A DNA stretch of 64,000 nucleotides from Nocardia panacis (GTDB lineage Bacteria; Actinomycetota; Actinomycetes; Mycobacteriales; Mycobacteriaceae): the NCBI RefSeq assembly GCF_003598715.1, contig NZ_QZFU01000010.1:62001-126000 (forward strand), in the 5' to 3' direction. The notes under the pieces are model-generated. The model was given only the letters and a program-made list of their open reading frames with translations, was not told where the DNA came from and searched no databases. Both the position numbers and the translations under genes were made by a program. Below, piece after piece: positions 1 to 7,754 of this stretch. Each line of letters opens with the position of its first letter. Position 1 is the first letter of the stretch.

Positions 1-137
1 ATGCGCCACAGGTGCGGCCATTTGCCCGTGCGCTGCAACTCCTGGCTGTACGCCTTCTCGCGGGCGATGATCTCGGCGCGGGTCTCCGCGGACAGTTCGA
101 GTGGCAGCCGAACGTCCATCCGCACATGGAACAGCAT
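1..137 (-). CDS. catC: Muconolactone delta-isomerase, 5' part only (runs off the window)
   Basis: The first 45 residues are visible, beginning MLFHVRMDVRLPLELSAE and containing AREKAYSQELQ and GKWPHLWR, the conserved start of muconolactone isomerase. The family enzyme converts muconolactone to 3-oxoadipate enol-lactone in the catechol branch of the beta-ketoadipate pathway and is a small (about 95 residue) cytoplasmic protein, so roughly half is present. The ATG at 137 follows an AAGGAG ribosome site at 7 bases spacing. Upstream on the same strand lie a broken LysR gene, an amidase and 3-oxoadipate CoA-transferase genes; catA and catB, if present, must be beyond the left edge. Confidence 0.9.
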   Translation of the reverse strand, partial: MLFHVRMDVRLPLELSAETRAEIIAREKAYSQELQRTGKWPHLWR

Positions 138-519
138 CCTCTCTCTCCTTGTCTGTCGCAGCACAAGGGTCACGCGCGGCAGGTGCGAAACCGCAGCCGT
201 GCCGGTGAAACCCATGCGCAGCCGCCCATTCGACCGTCGGCGACCCGCCGCACTCCCGCACGCTCGCCACCACACTCGCCGGCACCCGCCGCGCCTCACC
301 GAGCAGGGATTCCCCTGCCGGTGTGAGCGCGACCTGACGCCTGGTGCGAGTGAACAGCGAGGCCCCGAGTTCCGCCTTCAACTGCCGAATCGACTGCGGC
401 AGTGCGGGTTGGGCCATGTGCAGGTGTTCGGCGGCCCGGCCGAAGTGCCGGGTGTCGGCGACCGCCACGAAGTGGCGCAGGTGTCGCAGTTCCACATCCG
501 CCTCCTCCGCCGCAGTCAT
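138..519 (-). pseudogene. LysR-family regulator remnant (CatR/BenM type), frameshifted and 3'-truncated
   Basis: From the ATG at 519 the frame encodes a LysR winged-helix domain: VELRHLRHFVAVADTRHFGRAAEHLH, then QSIRQLKAELGASLFTRT and VALTPAGESLL. After about residue 90 the similarity stops in this frame and resumes in another one as GRLRMGFTGTAAVSHLPRV, the conserved opening of a LysR effector domain. It then breaks off directly at the catC ribosome site, so about 500 bases of a normal 900-base gene are missing. The remnant start overlaps the amidase stop by 4 bases. It probably once regulated catechol genes; as it stands it could at most make a lone DNA-binding domain. The deletion endpoint next to catC is seen directly; the former function is inferred. 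Confidence 0.75.
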
Positions 520-1763
520 GTGGGTTCGGCCAATCGGTTCTCCACCCAGCAGGCTGCGGCGAGAGCAGCGAGTTCGTTGTCCGGGCCGATCAGCTGGAGG
601 CCGAGGGGCAGACCTGCGGGGTTGCGAAGGCCGGGGATGGCGACAACCGGGAGACCCATGGCCTGCCACGGGCGGCTCAGGATCGGATCGCCGGTCTTGG
701 CGAGGCCGACGGGGGCGGCGCCCAAGGCCGCCGGACCCACGATGGCGTCGTAGTCGGTACGGAGATCGGCGATGGAAGCCCGTGCGGCCGTGACAATTTC
801 GCGGGCCGATTCGTATTCGGAGGTGGTTGTCTCCGCTCCGGCGCGCAACAGACCCGCCAGCTGCTCGCTGATCCGGTCCGCTCGGGCCAATTCCTCGGCG
901 CGCTCGATTGCCGCTTCGTAGGCCATGATGATCGTTTGTGCCGCAGTCACTTTCGCTGCCAGTTCCGCCAGCGGGAATTCGTCCACGGTTGCCCCGGCGG
1001 CACGCAGGGTGGCCACCGCCGAGGCGAGGGCGACGCCCATATCGTCGGCGACCGGTGGAGTCCACAGCAGTAGGCGAGGCGGACGGGCCTGTGCCGCAGC
1101 GGCATCGGCGGACCCGGTGAGGGCTGACCAGGCCGGCGCCAGATCATCGACGCGGGCGGCGAAGACGCCGTGACTGTCCAGGCTGGGACTCAGGCCGACT
1201 ACTCCGTCGACGGGAAAACGAGCATGGCTCATGACAAGTGCGGCCACGCCACAGTAGGCGGCAGGGCGCGTCACCGAGCCCGCCGTCTGGGTACCGAGTG
1301 CCAGCGGAACCTGACCCGAGGCGACGGCGGCGGCAGACCCGCTCGACGAACCGCCCGGCGTGTGTTCGGGATTGGCGGGATTGCGGGTCGGACCAGGGGC
1401 GAAGAACGCGAATTCGGTGCTGACGGTCTTGCCCAGCGGCACCGCACCGGCCGCGCGCCAAGCCGCCACTATCGCGGCGTCTTGTTCGGCGGGTGGGGCA
1501 GCGGCACGCAGTGCTGAACCGCACTTGGTCGGAAGGCCGGCGAGATCGATGATGTCCTTGACGCCCAGCGGGATACCACCCAGCGGGCCGCCGGTCGGGA
1601 TCCCCTGCTCGGAAAGCAGCGCCACCCATGCGCGCAGTTCGGCAGCGGTGCCCGCGATGCGATTTCGGCTGCGCGCGAAGGCTTGTTCGGGCGTGGTTCG
1701 GCCCGCGCGCAGATCGGCGACGAGTTCGCGCAGCGACCACGGCTTGTACATCACTGTTCCCAT
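516..1763 (-). CDS. Amidase signature family hydrolase
   Basis: A 415-residue cytoplasmic amidase. Family hallmarks are in order: Lys69 in GVKDIIDLAG, the glycine/serine-rich signature GGSSSGSAAAVASG at about 137-150, and the presumptive nucleophile Ser163 in QTAGSVTRPAAYCGV, giving the Ser-cisSer-Lys triad. The family hydrolyses carboxylic amides to acids and ammonia; the substrate cannot be read from sequence. It lies 19 bases after the IclR gene on the same strand and its stop overlaps the start of the LysR remnant, so it is probably co-transcribed with the pca-type genes upstream and may feed an aromatic acid into them. An alternative ATG lies four codons in. Confidence 0.85.
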   Translation of the reverse strand: MGTVMYKPWSLRELVADLRAGRTTPEQAFARSRNRIAGTAAELRAWVALLSEQGIPTGGPLGGIPLGVKDIIDLAGLPTKCGSALRAAAPPAEQDAAIVAAWRAAGAVPLGKTVSTEFAFFAPGPTRNPANPEHTPGGSSSGSAAAVASGQVPLALGTQTAGSVTRPAAYCGVAALVMSHARFPVDGVVGLSPSLDSHGVFAARVDDLAPAWSALTGSADAAAAQARPPRLLLWTPPVADDMGVALASAVATLRAAGATVDEFPLAELAAKVTAAQTIIMAYEAAIERAEELARADRISEQLAGLLRAGAETTTSEYESAREIVTAARASIADLRTDYDAIVGPAALGAAPVGLAKTGDPILSRPWQAMGLPVVAIPGLRNPAGLPLGLQLIGPDNELAALAAACWVENRLAEPT

Positions 1764-1782
1764 GCGGTGTCCGCCTTCCAGG

Positions 1783-2568
1783 TCAGCCGATAGTCCGCGC
1801 CAAGTCCTGCTCGATCCGTGTCGCGGCTTCCCGAAGCGGCGGCAGCAGTTCGGCCCGAATCGATTTCAGCGTGTGCCGCACCGCCTGGGTGGCGATATTG
1901 ACCGCGGCGACGACCGCGCCGGTCCGGTCGCGCACCGGAACGGCCGCCGATCGCAGCCCCGCCTCCAATTCTCGGTCGACGATCGAGAATCCTTGCGCTC
2001 GAACAGTATTCAACTCCGCGCGCAGGAGGTCCGGATCGACCACGGTGTGCTCGGTGAGGCGCGGCAACGGCGTGTCCGCGAGGTAGGCGTCCAGTTCGCG
2101 AGCCGGTAGGCCCGCCAGCAGGACATGCCCCATCGAGGTGGCGTGTGCGGGGAATCTGGTGCCGATATCGATGCGCACGGTCATGATGCGTGAGACGGCG
2201 GCGCGCGCCACGTAGACGATATCCGCGCCGTCGAGGACCGAGACCGAACTGGATTCGTGCACTCGGCCCGCGAGTTGCTCCAGGTGCGGCTGCGCCAGTT
2301 CCGGCAGTCCCGAGCCGGACAGATACGAATAGCCCAGATCCAACACGCGCGGGGTGAGCGAGAACTGGCGCCCGTCGGTGCGGACATAGCCGAGATCGGT
2401 CAGGGTCAGCAGGAATCGGCGGGCCGCCGCACGCGTCAAACCGGTGCGGCGAGCCACCTCGGACAGGGTCAGCTCGGGATGATCCGCATCGAAGCAGGTG
2501 ATGACCGCGAGACCGCGTTCGAGCGACTGCACGTAGTGCTCCGGCCGCGCGGTGTCTTCAGTGGCCAT
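1783..2568 (-). CDS. pcaR: IclR-family regulator, PcaR/PcaU-like
   Basis: A 261-residue protein. The N-terminal winged helix (about 12-75) starts with HYVQSLERGLAVITCF and includes LSEVARRTGLTRAAARRFLLTL; the C-terminal IclR effector domain contains GTRFPAHATSMGHVLLAG and GFSIVDRELEAGLRSAAVPV. The HYVQSLERGL opening is characteristic of the PcaR/PcaU/CatR branch that senses protocatechuate or beta-ketoadipate and controls beta-ketoadipate genes. It lies 30 bases downstream of the CoA-transferase B gene in the same orientation, so it is likely in the operon it controls. Two dyads upstream of the CoA-transferase A gene fit its expected operator. The exact effector is inferred. Confidence 0.85.
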   Translation of the reverse strand: MATEDTARPEHYVQSLERGLAVITCFDADHPELTLSEVARRTGLTRAAARRFLLTLTDLGYVRTDGRQFSLTPRVLDLGYSYLSGSGLPELAQPHLEQLAGRVHESSSVSVLDGADIVYVARAAVSRIMTVRIDIGTRFPAHATSMGHVLLAGLPARELDAYLADTPLPRLTEHTVVDPDLLRAELNTVRAQGFSIVDRELEAGLRSAAVPVRDRTGAVVAAVNIATQAVRHTLKSIRAELLPPLREAATRIEQDLARTIG

Positions 2569-2598
2569 TCGCTCATCCTAGGGTGTGGAGGTTGCCGA

Positions 2599-3345
2599 CT
2601 ATGACGCCGCCTTCAAGGCACGCAGGGCGGTCAACTCCACTTCCGTGGGGGGCTGAGTGGCCGCCAACTTCTCGGCGATGCGCAGGTCCCAACCGGTCGC
2701 CGCCCCGGCCTGCTCGACGGTGACGCCGGGATGCAGTGCGGTGAGCACCAGTTCGCCGGATTCGTCGGCACGCAGCTCGCCCAGATCGGTGATGACCAAA
2801 GTCGGTCCGGCACCGCGCAATCCATATTCGGCTCGCTCCCCATTGCCGCGACCGTGCCCCAGGGAGGTAATGAAATCCACCTGTTCCACGAAGGTTCGGC
2901 GCGATTGACGCACCACCACGAATACCTCGCCGCAGGAGGCGGCGATCTCGGGTGCGCCACCCGCACCGGGCAGGCGGACCTTCGGGTTGGCGTAATCGCC
3001 GAGAACGGTGGTGTTGATATTGCCGTAGCGGTCGAGTTGGGCCGCGCCGAGGAATCCGATATCGATGCGACCCGGTTGCAGCCAGTAGTTGAACATCTCC
3101 GGCACGCCGACCACCGCATCGGCCGTAGTGGCCAGGATGCCGTCGCCGATCGAGGAGGGCAGCCGGTCCGGTTTGGCACCGATGGTGCCGGACTCGTAGA
3201 TGAGCACCAGTCCGGGCGCGTGCGTGGTGCGCGCGAGATTGGCTGCGGCGGAGGGCAATCCGATACCGACGAAGCAGCGGCGGTCACCGCGCAGCGCCCT
3301 GGCGGCCGCCACCGTCATCATCTCGTCGGCCGAGTATTCGGTCAT
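2599..3345 (-). CDS. pcaJ: 3-oxoadipate CoA-transferase-type subunit B
   Basis: A 248-residue family I CoA-transferase beta subunit. The presumed catalytic glutamate is Glu51 in LVLIYESGTIG, and the N-terminus MMTVAAARALRGDRRCFVGIGLPSAAANLA is typical. With the A subunit it would transfer CoA from succinyl-CoA to 3-oxoadipate, the penultimate step of the beta-ketoadipate pathway. Its start overlaps the A-subunit stop by 4 bases (ATGA), indicating translational coupling. The actinobacterial PcaI/PcaJ proteins resemble glutaconate CoA-transferases, so another acid substrate is possible; the IclR and catC neighbours favour 3-oxoadipate. Confidence 0.8.
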   Translation of the reverse strand: MTEYSADEMMTVAAARALRGDRRCFVGIGLPSAAANLARTTHAPGLVLIYESGTIGAKPDRLPSSIGDGILATTADAVVGVPEMFNYWLQPGRIDIGFLGAAQLDRYGNINTTVLGDYANPKVRLPGAGGAPEIAASCGEVFVVVRQSRRTFVEQVDFITSLGHGRGNGERAEYGLRGAGPTLVITDLGELRADESGELVLTALHPGVTVEQAGAATGWDLRIAEKLAATQPPTEVELTALRALKAAS

Positions 3346-4157
3346 CGGACACTCCCCTCGTGGACGTGGTCGTCGAGCCAGCGGGTGAAACTGTCCCGGT
3401 CCCGGCTGATGGCGTCCCAGGCGGCGTATGTCGGATTGTCGCGCTCGGAATAGCCCTCGGCATACGAGGGATGCGCGCCGCCCGGAACCTCGGCGACCAT
3501 CGTCACCACCCAGGACGGCAGCACGATCGCGCCGGGGACGGGTGTCAATTCATCCACGATCTCCTCGACGGTCACCAGACTGCGCCGGGCCGCGAGCACC
3601 GCCTCCTTCTGCACGCCGACCAAGCCCCAAAGTTGCACATTCCCTTGCCTATCCGCGCGCTGCGCGTGGATGATCGCGACATCCGGCTCGAGCGCGGGCA
3701 CCGCCGCCAACCGCTCGCCCGTGAAGGGGCAGGTGATCGTCTTGATGGTCGCGCTCACCCCCGGCAGGTCCGTGCCCACGTAGCCGCGCAGGATCGCGAA
3801 TGGCAGCCCCGACGCCCCGGCCACATAGCGGTTCGCCATACCGGCGTGACTGTGCTCCTCGAGTTCCAGCGGTGCGGGCCAACCCTTTTCGACCGCGTCC
3901 CGGAAGCGATGCAGCGAGCCGACACCCGGATTGCCGCCCCAGGAGAAGACGAGTTTGCGCGCGCAGCCCGCGCCGATCAGCTGGTCGTAGACGATATCGG
4001 GCGTCATACGCACCAAGGTCAGGTCGCGACGGCGCTGCCTGATGATCTCCCGGCCCGCGGTCATGGGGATCAAATGGGTGAAACCCTCCAGCGCGACGGT
4101 GTCCCCATCGCGCACCAACTCCCCCACCGCCTCGGGCAGGGTTGCGATCTCGGCCAC
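3342..4157 (-). CDS. pcaI: 3-oxoadipate CoA-transferase-type subunit A
   Basis: A 271-residue alpha subunit paired with the overlapping B gene. The CoA-transferase fold is visible in VRDGDTVALEGFTHLIPMTAGREII and FSWGGNPGVGSLHRFRDAVE. The GTG at 4157 is chosen because a GAGGAGG ribosome site sits just upstream and the protein then begins MAEIATLPEAVGELV; the longer in-frame ATG at 4193 would put an operator inside the coding region. It is the first gene of the minus-strand operon A-B-iclR-amidase. A pair of IclR-type dyads lies immediately upstream. Confidence 0.8.
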   Translation of the reverse strand: MAEIATLPEAVGELVRDGDTVALEGFTHLIPMTAGREIIRQRRRDLTLVRMTPDIVYDQLIGAGCARKLVFSWGGNPGVGSLHRFRDAVEKGWPAPLELEEHSHAGMANRYVAGASGLPFAILRGYVGTDLPGVSATIKTITCPFTGERLAAVPALEPDVAIIHAQRADRQGNVQLWGLVGVQKEAVLAARRSLVTVEEIVDELTPVPGAIVLPSWVVTMVAEVPGGAHPSYAEGYSERDNPTYAAWDAISRDRDSFTRWLDDHVHEGSVR

Positions 4158-4173
4158 CCGCCACCTCCTCTCT

Positions 4174-4210
4174 TGTTCGCATAGCGAACACAAGGTCGTT
4201 ATACGAACAC
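4174..4210 (-). promoter_or_regulatory. Tandem IclR-type operator sites upstream of the CoA-transferase operon
   Basis: On the minus strand, positions 4190-4174 form a perfect dyad with arms TGTTCGC and GCGAACA around TAT. Immediately upstream, 4210-4195 reads GTGTTCGTATAACGAC, a weaker copy. Both resemble the GTTCG...CGAAC/CGCAC operators of PcaR/PcaU-type IclR regulators. They lie 17-53 bases before the chosen start of the A subunit, where a regulator could control this promoter. The PcaR-like protein encoded in the same operon is the obvious candidate. Confidence 0.65.
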
Positions 4211-4335
4211 ACCCTAGATCGGCGCGGCGCCGGACTCAACCAAAATTCCGATATCGGTACCTTCACCCCCGAATCCCGATGTTGATGCACCCCCGAAAGG
4301 ACCATCTCCGCCCGCGCCGGGCCGGGTTCCAGAGC

Positions 4336-5610
4336 TCAGCCGAAGACCGTGTTGGAGTTGGGGTTTCGGGGCCGGTTACGGGAGAAGGCGGCGAGCGGGA
4401 GCGGGATGTTCGTGTGGGGGGTGGGGTGGTCGACGGTCGCGGGGTCGGCGCCGGATTCGACGGCGTCGATGAGGGTGGTCATCAGTTGACCCACCAGCGG
4501 GGCATTCTTGAACTGGTTGCCGCTGGTGCCGATGGCCACATAGAAGCCGGGGAGTTCGGTGCGGTCGTAGATGGGGTTCCAATCGTCGGCGACGTCGTAG
4601 ACGCCGACGATGCCTCGGGGCTGCTCGGGGACACCGAGGCCGGGTAGGCGGCGGGCGGCTCGGGTGACGTGGGCCTCGAAGAGGGGTTTGGTGGGGTTCA
4701 TGGCGGCGTCATCCGGATCGTCGAGCCATTGCAGCGGGTCGCATTCGGGTTCGGTGCCGCCGATGAGCAGGCCGCCGCGCAGGTCGCGACGGAAGTAGGT
4801 GCCCAGATCGAGGTCGGCGACGATGGGGCCGTCCCAGCCGGGCGCCGAGGGCGTGTAGGCCACCTCCTGACGCAGCGGTCGGACACCGATAGTGAAATCG
4901 CCTCCAACACCGGCGATTTCGTTGATGCGCCCGGACCACGGTCCGGCAGCGTTGACCACCGTATCCGCGAAAAGGCGAGTGCCGTCGGCCAATTCGACCG
5001 CACGGACGCGCCCACCGGTGGAATCGACCGCCGTCACCGTACTGCGGAGGCGGAACCGCGCCCCCTCCCGCATCGCGGCCGCGGCCAAATTCTGGGCCGC
5101 CAGTTGTGGATCGGTGACGAATCCGGCGTCGGGCGTGAAAACCGCACCCAACGTATCGGCCGCGTCCACCCAGAAAGCGTCGTCATCGAGCCGCTTCGGC
5201 GGCCAGTATCGACCGTGGTCCAGACCGGGCAGCCGCCGCTCGAATTCCGCCGCATCCCAAGCCTCGTAGGGCACACCAACCGCATCGAACAGCGGCAGCC
5301 AACTGGAACGCGGTGCGGCAGGCGCGTCCACCATCACCAGACCGCACCGCTCGAATCGCGCCAACGGACCCACATCATGACCGAGATGGGCGCGCCAATC
5401 GACCCAGGCGAAGTGCGCCTCCCACGAGGCCACCACCCCCGCCAGTGTCGAAAAGCTGTACCGGATAACGGCACTCGACGCACTGGTGGACCCGTGCCCG
5501 ATACCGCCCGCCCGGTCCACGACCACCACGCGCCGCCCCGACCTGGCCAACTCCAGCGCGATCGACGAACCGATCACCCCGGCCCCGATCACCACCGCAT
5601 CCGCGCCCAT
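4336..5610 (-). CDS. FAD-dependent oxidoreductase, DAO family
   Basis: A 424-residue flavoprotein of the D-amino-acid oxidase/sarcosine oxidase type. The Rossmann FAD site is at the N-terminus (VVIGAGVIGSSIALELARSGRRVVVVDRA) and the family motif TVVNAAGPWS lies near residue 215. The C-terminal FAD-contacting region has GVYDVADDWNPIYDRTELPGFYVAIG and TSGNQFKNAP. These enzymes oxidise secondary or primary amines or 2-hydroxy acids using oxygen or another acceptor; the substrate is not evident. It ends about 180 bases before the CoA-transferase operon and starts about 50 bases after the gamma-glutamyltransferase-like gene in the same direction, so it may pair with that gene. Confidence 0.85.
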   Translation of the reverse strand: MGADAVVIGAGVIGSSIALELARSGRRVVVVDRAGGIGHGSTSASSAVIRYSFSTLAGVVASWEAHFAWVDWRAHLGHDVGPLARFERCGLVMVDAPAAPRSSWLPLFDAVGVPYEAWDAAEFERRLPGLDHGRYWPPKRLDDDAFWVDAADTLGAVFTPDAGFVTDPQLAAQNLAAAAMREGARFRLRSTVTAVDSTGGRVRAVELADGTRLFADTVVNAAGPWSGRINEIAGVGGDFTIGVRPLRQEVAYTPSAPGWDGPIVADLDLGTYFRRDLRGGLLIGGTEPECDPLQWLDDPDDAAMNPTKPLFEAHVTRAARRLPGLGVPEQPRGIVGVYDVADDWNPIYDRTELPGFYVAIGTSGNQFKNAPLVGQLMTTLIDAVESGADPATVDHPTPHTNIPLPLAAFSRNRPRNPNSNTVFG

Positions 5611-5658
5611 CCCGCTCTCCCTTCATCGAATTCCCTTGCCAGACGGGATTATTCGCGA

Positions 5659-7374
5659 CTAGAACGCCACGGCGGCGCTATTGTTGCGATTGTGCGACGC
5701 GGCGTGCAGCACACCGGTTCTCGGATCGCGCTCGATAGCCACAAACACACCCTCACCGGCGAAACGCGTCTGTTCATCGGCGGCCTCGTTCCACGGCAGA
5801 CCCGACGCGTCGAGGACGGCGTGGTCGTATTCGTCCGCCGCGAACTGCGCGAGCGCGGCGCCGTCCGCGTCGAAAGTGGGCGTGAAGAAGTCCGGCTTGT
5901 TCACTGCCTCCGCGACACTCATCCCGAAGTGCATATAGTTGATCAAACTCTGGAAGGTCTTCTCGTGCAGTCCCGAACCCATCGAGGCGAAGCCGAGCAC
6001 CGCGACGCCGTGCTTGAACAGCACACCGGTCTCGGTCGGAGCGGGCAGTCGTTCGCCCGGCGGCACGGCCGCGATGGCCGGCTGCAGATATGAGCCCGGA
6101 TCACCGATGGAGATGCCGTCGATATTGATGGCGGTCTTGCCCCACATGACGCAGTTGATCGAATGCGTGATCGCCGCGATATTGCCTTCGGCGTCGATGG
6201 CTACCACATCGTCGGAGTGGCGCGGCGCGTTCGCCTGCCACGGCAATGGGAACCCGGCGCGCACCGACTCCCAGAGCCGCTCGGCATTCTCGCGGGTGGC
6301 ACGGGCGGCAGGCGAGAAGTCGACACCGGGGAACAGCCCGGCCAGCGATTCCTGCGGCACGTAGTCGAGGAAGGCGAGTCGAGTGATCTCCAATGCCTTG
6401 CGCAGCGATTTCCCGGATTCGGTCCAGTGCGGCTCGTCGAGCAGTCCGGAGACCGCGGCCAGGTGCTGGGCCTCGATCAGCGCCGTACCGCCCGCATTCG
6501 GCCACGGCGCGGTCGCGATCGAATAGCCGCCGCCGATCTCGGCGACGAGCGGGTCCGACCACAGCACCTCGTATTTCACGAGATCCTCGAGGGTCATCTT
6601 GCCGCCGTCGGCTTGGACGGCCGCGATCAGTTTCTCGCCCCACGGACCGCCATACATATAGCCGGCTCCCTCGGCGGCGATGCGCCGTAGGGTTTCGGCG
6701 AGTCTCGGCTGCCGCAGCGTCTCACCCTGCCGGTAGCTCGACCCGTCCGGCTTGAGCAGCAGCGCCTTGGTCTCGGGCAGTCGGGCCAGGTCGGCTTCGC
6801 GCAGCTGATAGCCCATCTCAACGGTGTCGTTGACCGGCGTACCGTTCTCGGCGACCTCGATCGCGGGCTGGAACAGGCTCTCGAACGGCAACTTCCCGTA
6901 GCGAGCGTGCGCCGACTCCACACCCTTCATGAATCCGCCGACCAGCGCGGTGCGCCCACTCACCGCGGTACCGCCGAAACCGGCAGGACTGCTCATATCG
7001 AGGCTGCCGGGAATCGAGAGCGGATCCGTCTCCCCCGCGACGGTATTCCACTCCGCGTTCATGGTCCGCACACTGCCGCTCTTGGCGTCGTAGTAGACCA
7101 GCGACATGATGCCGAAGTAGCTGATCGGCGCCCCCGCCGTCAACGCGACCTGCGTCAACGCCGTGGTGAGCGCCGCATCGATCGCATTCCCACCCTGTTT
7201 CAAGGCCTCGAGCCCGGCCCGCGCGGCATACGCACCATACGCGACGGTGACCGCACCGTTGCGCCCGCTCGCGGTCCCCGCCGTATCGCGCACAGCGGTT
7301 TGAGCCGCCATGAAGTGCTCGTACTCACCGTCCCCCCAACTCGCCGAACTCAGATCGATTTCGTTGCTGCCCAA
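5659..7374 (-). CDS. Gamma-glutamyltransferase-family Ntn hydrolase
   Basis: A protein of about 571 residues with the family's large-subunit pattern (GGNAIDAALTTALTQVALTAGAPISYFGIMSLVYYDAKSG, split here only by naming) and the expected autocleavage/nucleophile threonine in AITHSINCVMWG. Downstream come the oxyanion-region SMGSGLHEKTFQSLIN and AVNKPDFFTPT. The family transfers or hydrolyses gamma-glutamyl groups; some members act on cephalosporin side chains or N-acyl compounds. The TTG at 7374 is preferred because GAGAGGA lies six bases ahead and the protein then begins GSNEIDLSSASWGDGEYEHF; in-frame ATGs exist at 7437 and 7503. No signal peptide is visible with this start, so it may be cytoplasmic, unlike classical Ggt. 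Confidence 0.8.
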   Translation of the reverse strand: MGSNEIDLSSASWGDGEYEHFMAAQTAVRDTAGTASGRNGAVTVAYGAYAARAGLEALKQGGNAIDAALTTALTQVALTAGAPISYFGIMSLVYYDAKSGSVRTMNAEWNTVAGETDPLSIPGSLDMSSPAGFGGTAVSGRTALVGGFMKGVESAHARYGKLPFESLFQPAIEVAENGTPVNDTVEMGYQLREADLARLPETKALLLKPDGSSYRQGETLRQPRLAETLRRIAAEGAGYMYGGPWGEKLIAAVQADGGKMTLEDLVKYEVLWSDPLVAEIGGGYSIATAPWPNAGGTALIEAQHLAAVSGLLDEPHWTESGKSLRKALEITRLAFLDYVPQESLAGLFPGVDFSPAARATRENAERLWESVRAGFPLPWQANAPRHSDDVVAIDAEGNIAAITHSINCVMWGKTAINIDGISIGDPGSYLQPAIAAVPPGERLPAPTETGVLFKHGVAVLGFASMGSGLHEKTFQSLINYMHFGMSVAEAVNKPDFFTPTFDADGAALAQFAADEYDHAVLDASGLPWNEAADEQTRFAGEGVFVAIERDPRTGVLHAASHNRNNSAAVAF

Positions 7375-7572
7375 CAGCTTTCCTCTCGAATCACGACCGG
7401 CTGAACGACCGCGTCGATGACGCGGCCCAAAATCCATAGTGCCGACGCACCCGGACCGCTGCGATAGACAAATGTCGCAACAACCCCCACCCGAACCCGA
7501 CATTCGTTCAACGAACGCCCCCCAAAACCTCCCCCCGAGCCAAGCGCAACCACCGCCCGTCCACCGCTCAGA

Positions 7573-7682
7573 TGCGGAACCCAGCCCCTATAAACGCGGA
7601 ATCAACAGTCTGCAACCGCGGAACCCAGATGCTGCAATTGCGGAATCCAGATCATGCAGATGCGGAAAATACCTGGTGGGGA
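7573..7682 (+). repeat. Five-unit tandem array, exact 22-bp period, upstream of an ATPase/nuclease-like gene
   Basis: The hexamer GCGGAA recurs at 7574, 7596, 7618, 7640 and 7662, each exactly 22 bases from the last. Units 2-4 also share flanks: YGCGGAAYCCAGAT followed by a CTGCAAY- or ATGCAG-like end; units 1 and 5 are more diverged. The array occupies the middle of a roughly 380-base stretch without genes (7375-7754) between the gamma-glutamyltransferase-like gene and the ATPase gene. The 7375-7572 part shows nothing else that I can name. A 22-base period is about two helical turns, so all units present the same DNA face, as expected for stacked protein-binding sites. It is not a CRISPR: there are no spacers of CRISPR length and no cas genes. 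Confidence 0.85.
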
Positions 7683-7720
7683 CGTTGAAGAACTCGACTG
7701 CGCCAATCAGCCTGGAGCAG

Positions 7721-7753
7721 TATAACTGTAGTTATAAGAAGTATAGTTATAAG
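7721..7753 (+). promoter_or_regulatory. AT-rich dyad plus direct repeat just before the ATPase gene
   Basis: Positions 7721-7736 form a perfect dyad, TATAACT-GT-AGTTATA. The decamer TAGTTATAAG from its right arm is repeated 15 bases later (7729-7738 and 7744-7753), ending one base before the ATG at 7755. The segment is strikingly AT-rich for this genome. It overlaps the place where a ribosome site should be and no purine-rich Shine-Dalgarno is seen. It could be an autoregulatory operator and promoter (TATAAC/TATAGT are -10-like), perhaps giving a leaderless transcript. Confidence 0.55.
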
Positions 7754-7754
7754 C

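Noticed and set aside
4669-6093. Long plus-strand open frame (474 codons) opposite the FAD oxidoreductase and Ggt-like genes
   Set aside because: It is an antisense shadow. Its protein is rich in Arg/Gly/His without domain motifs, while both minus-strand genes have clear families and ribosome sites.
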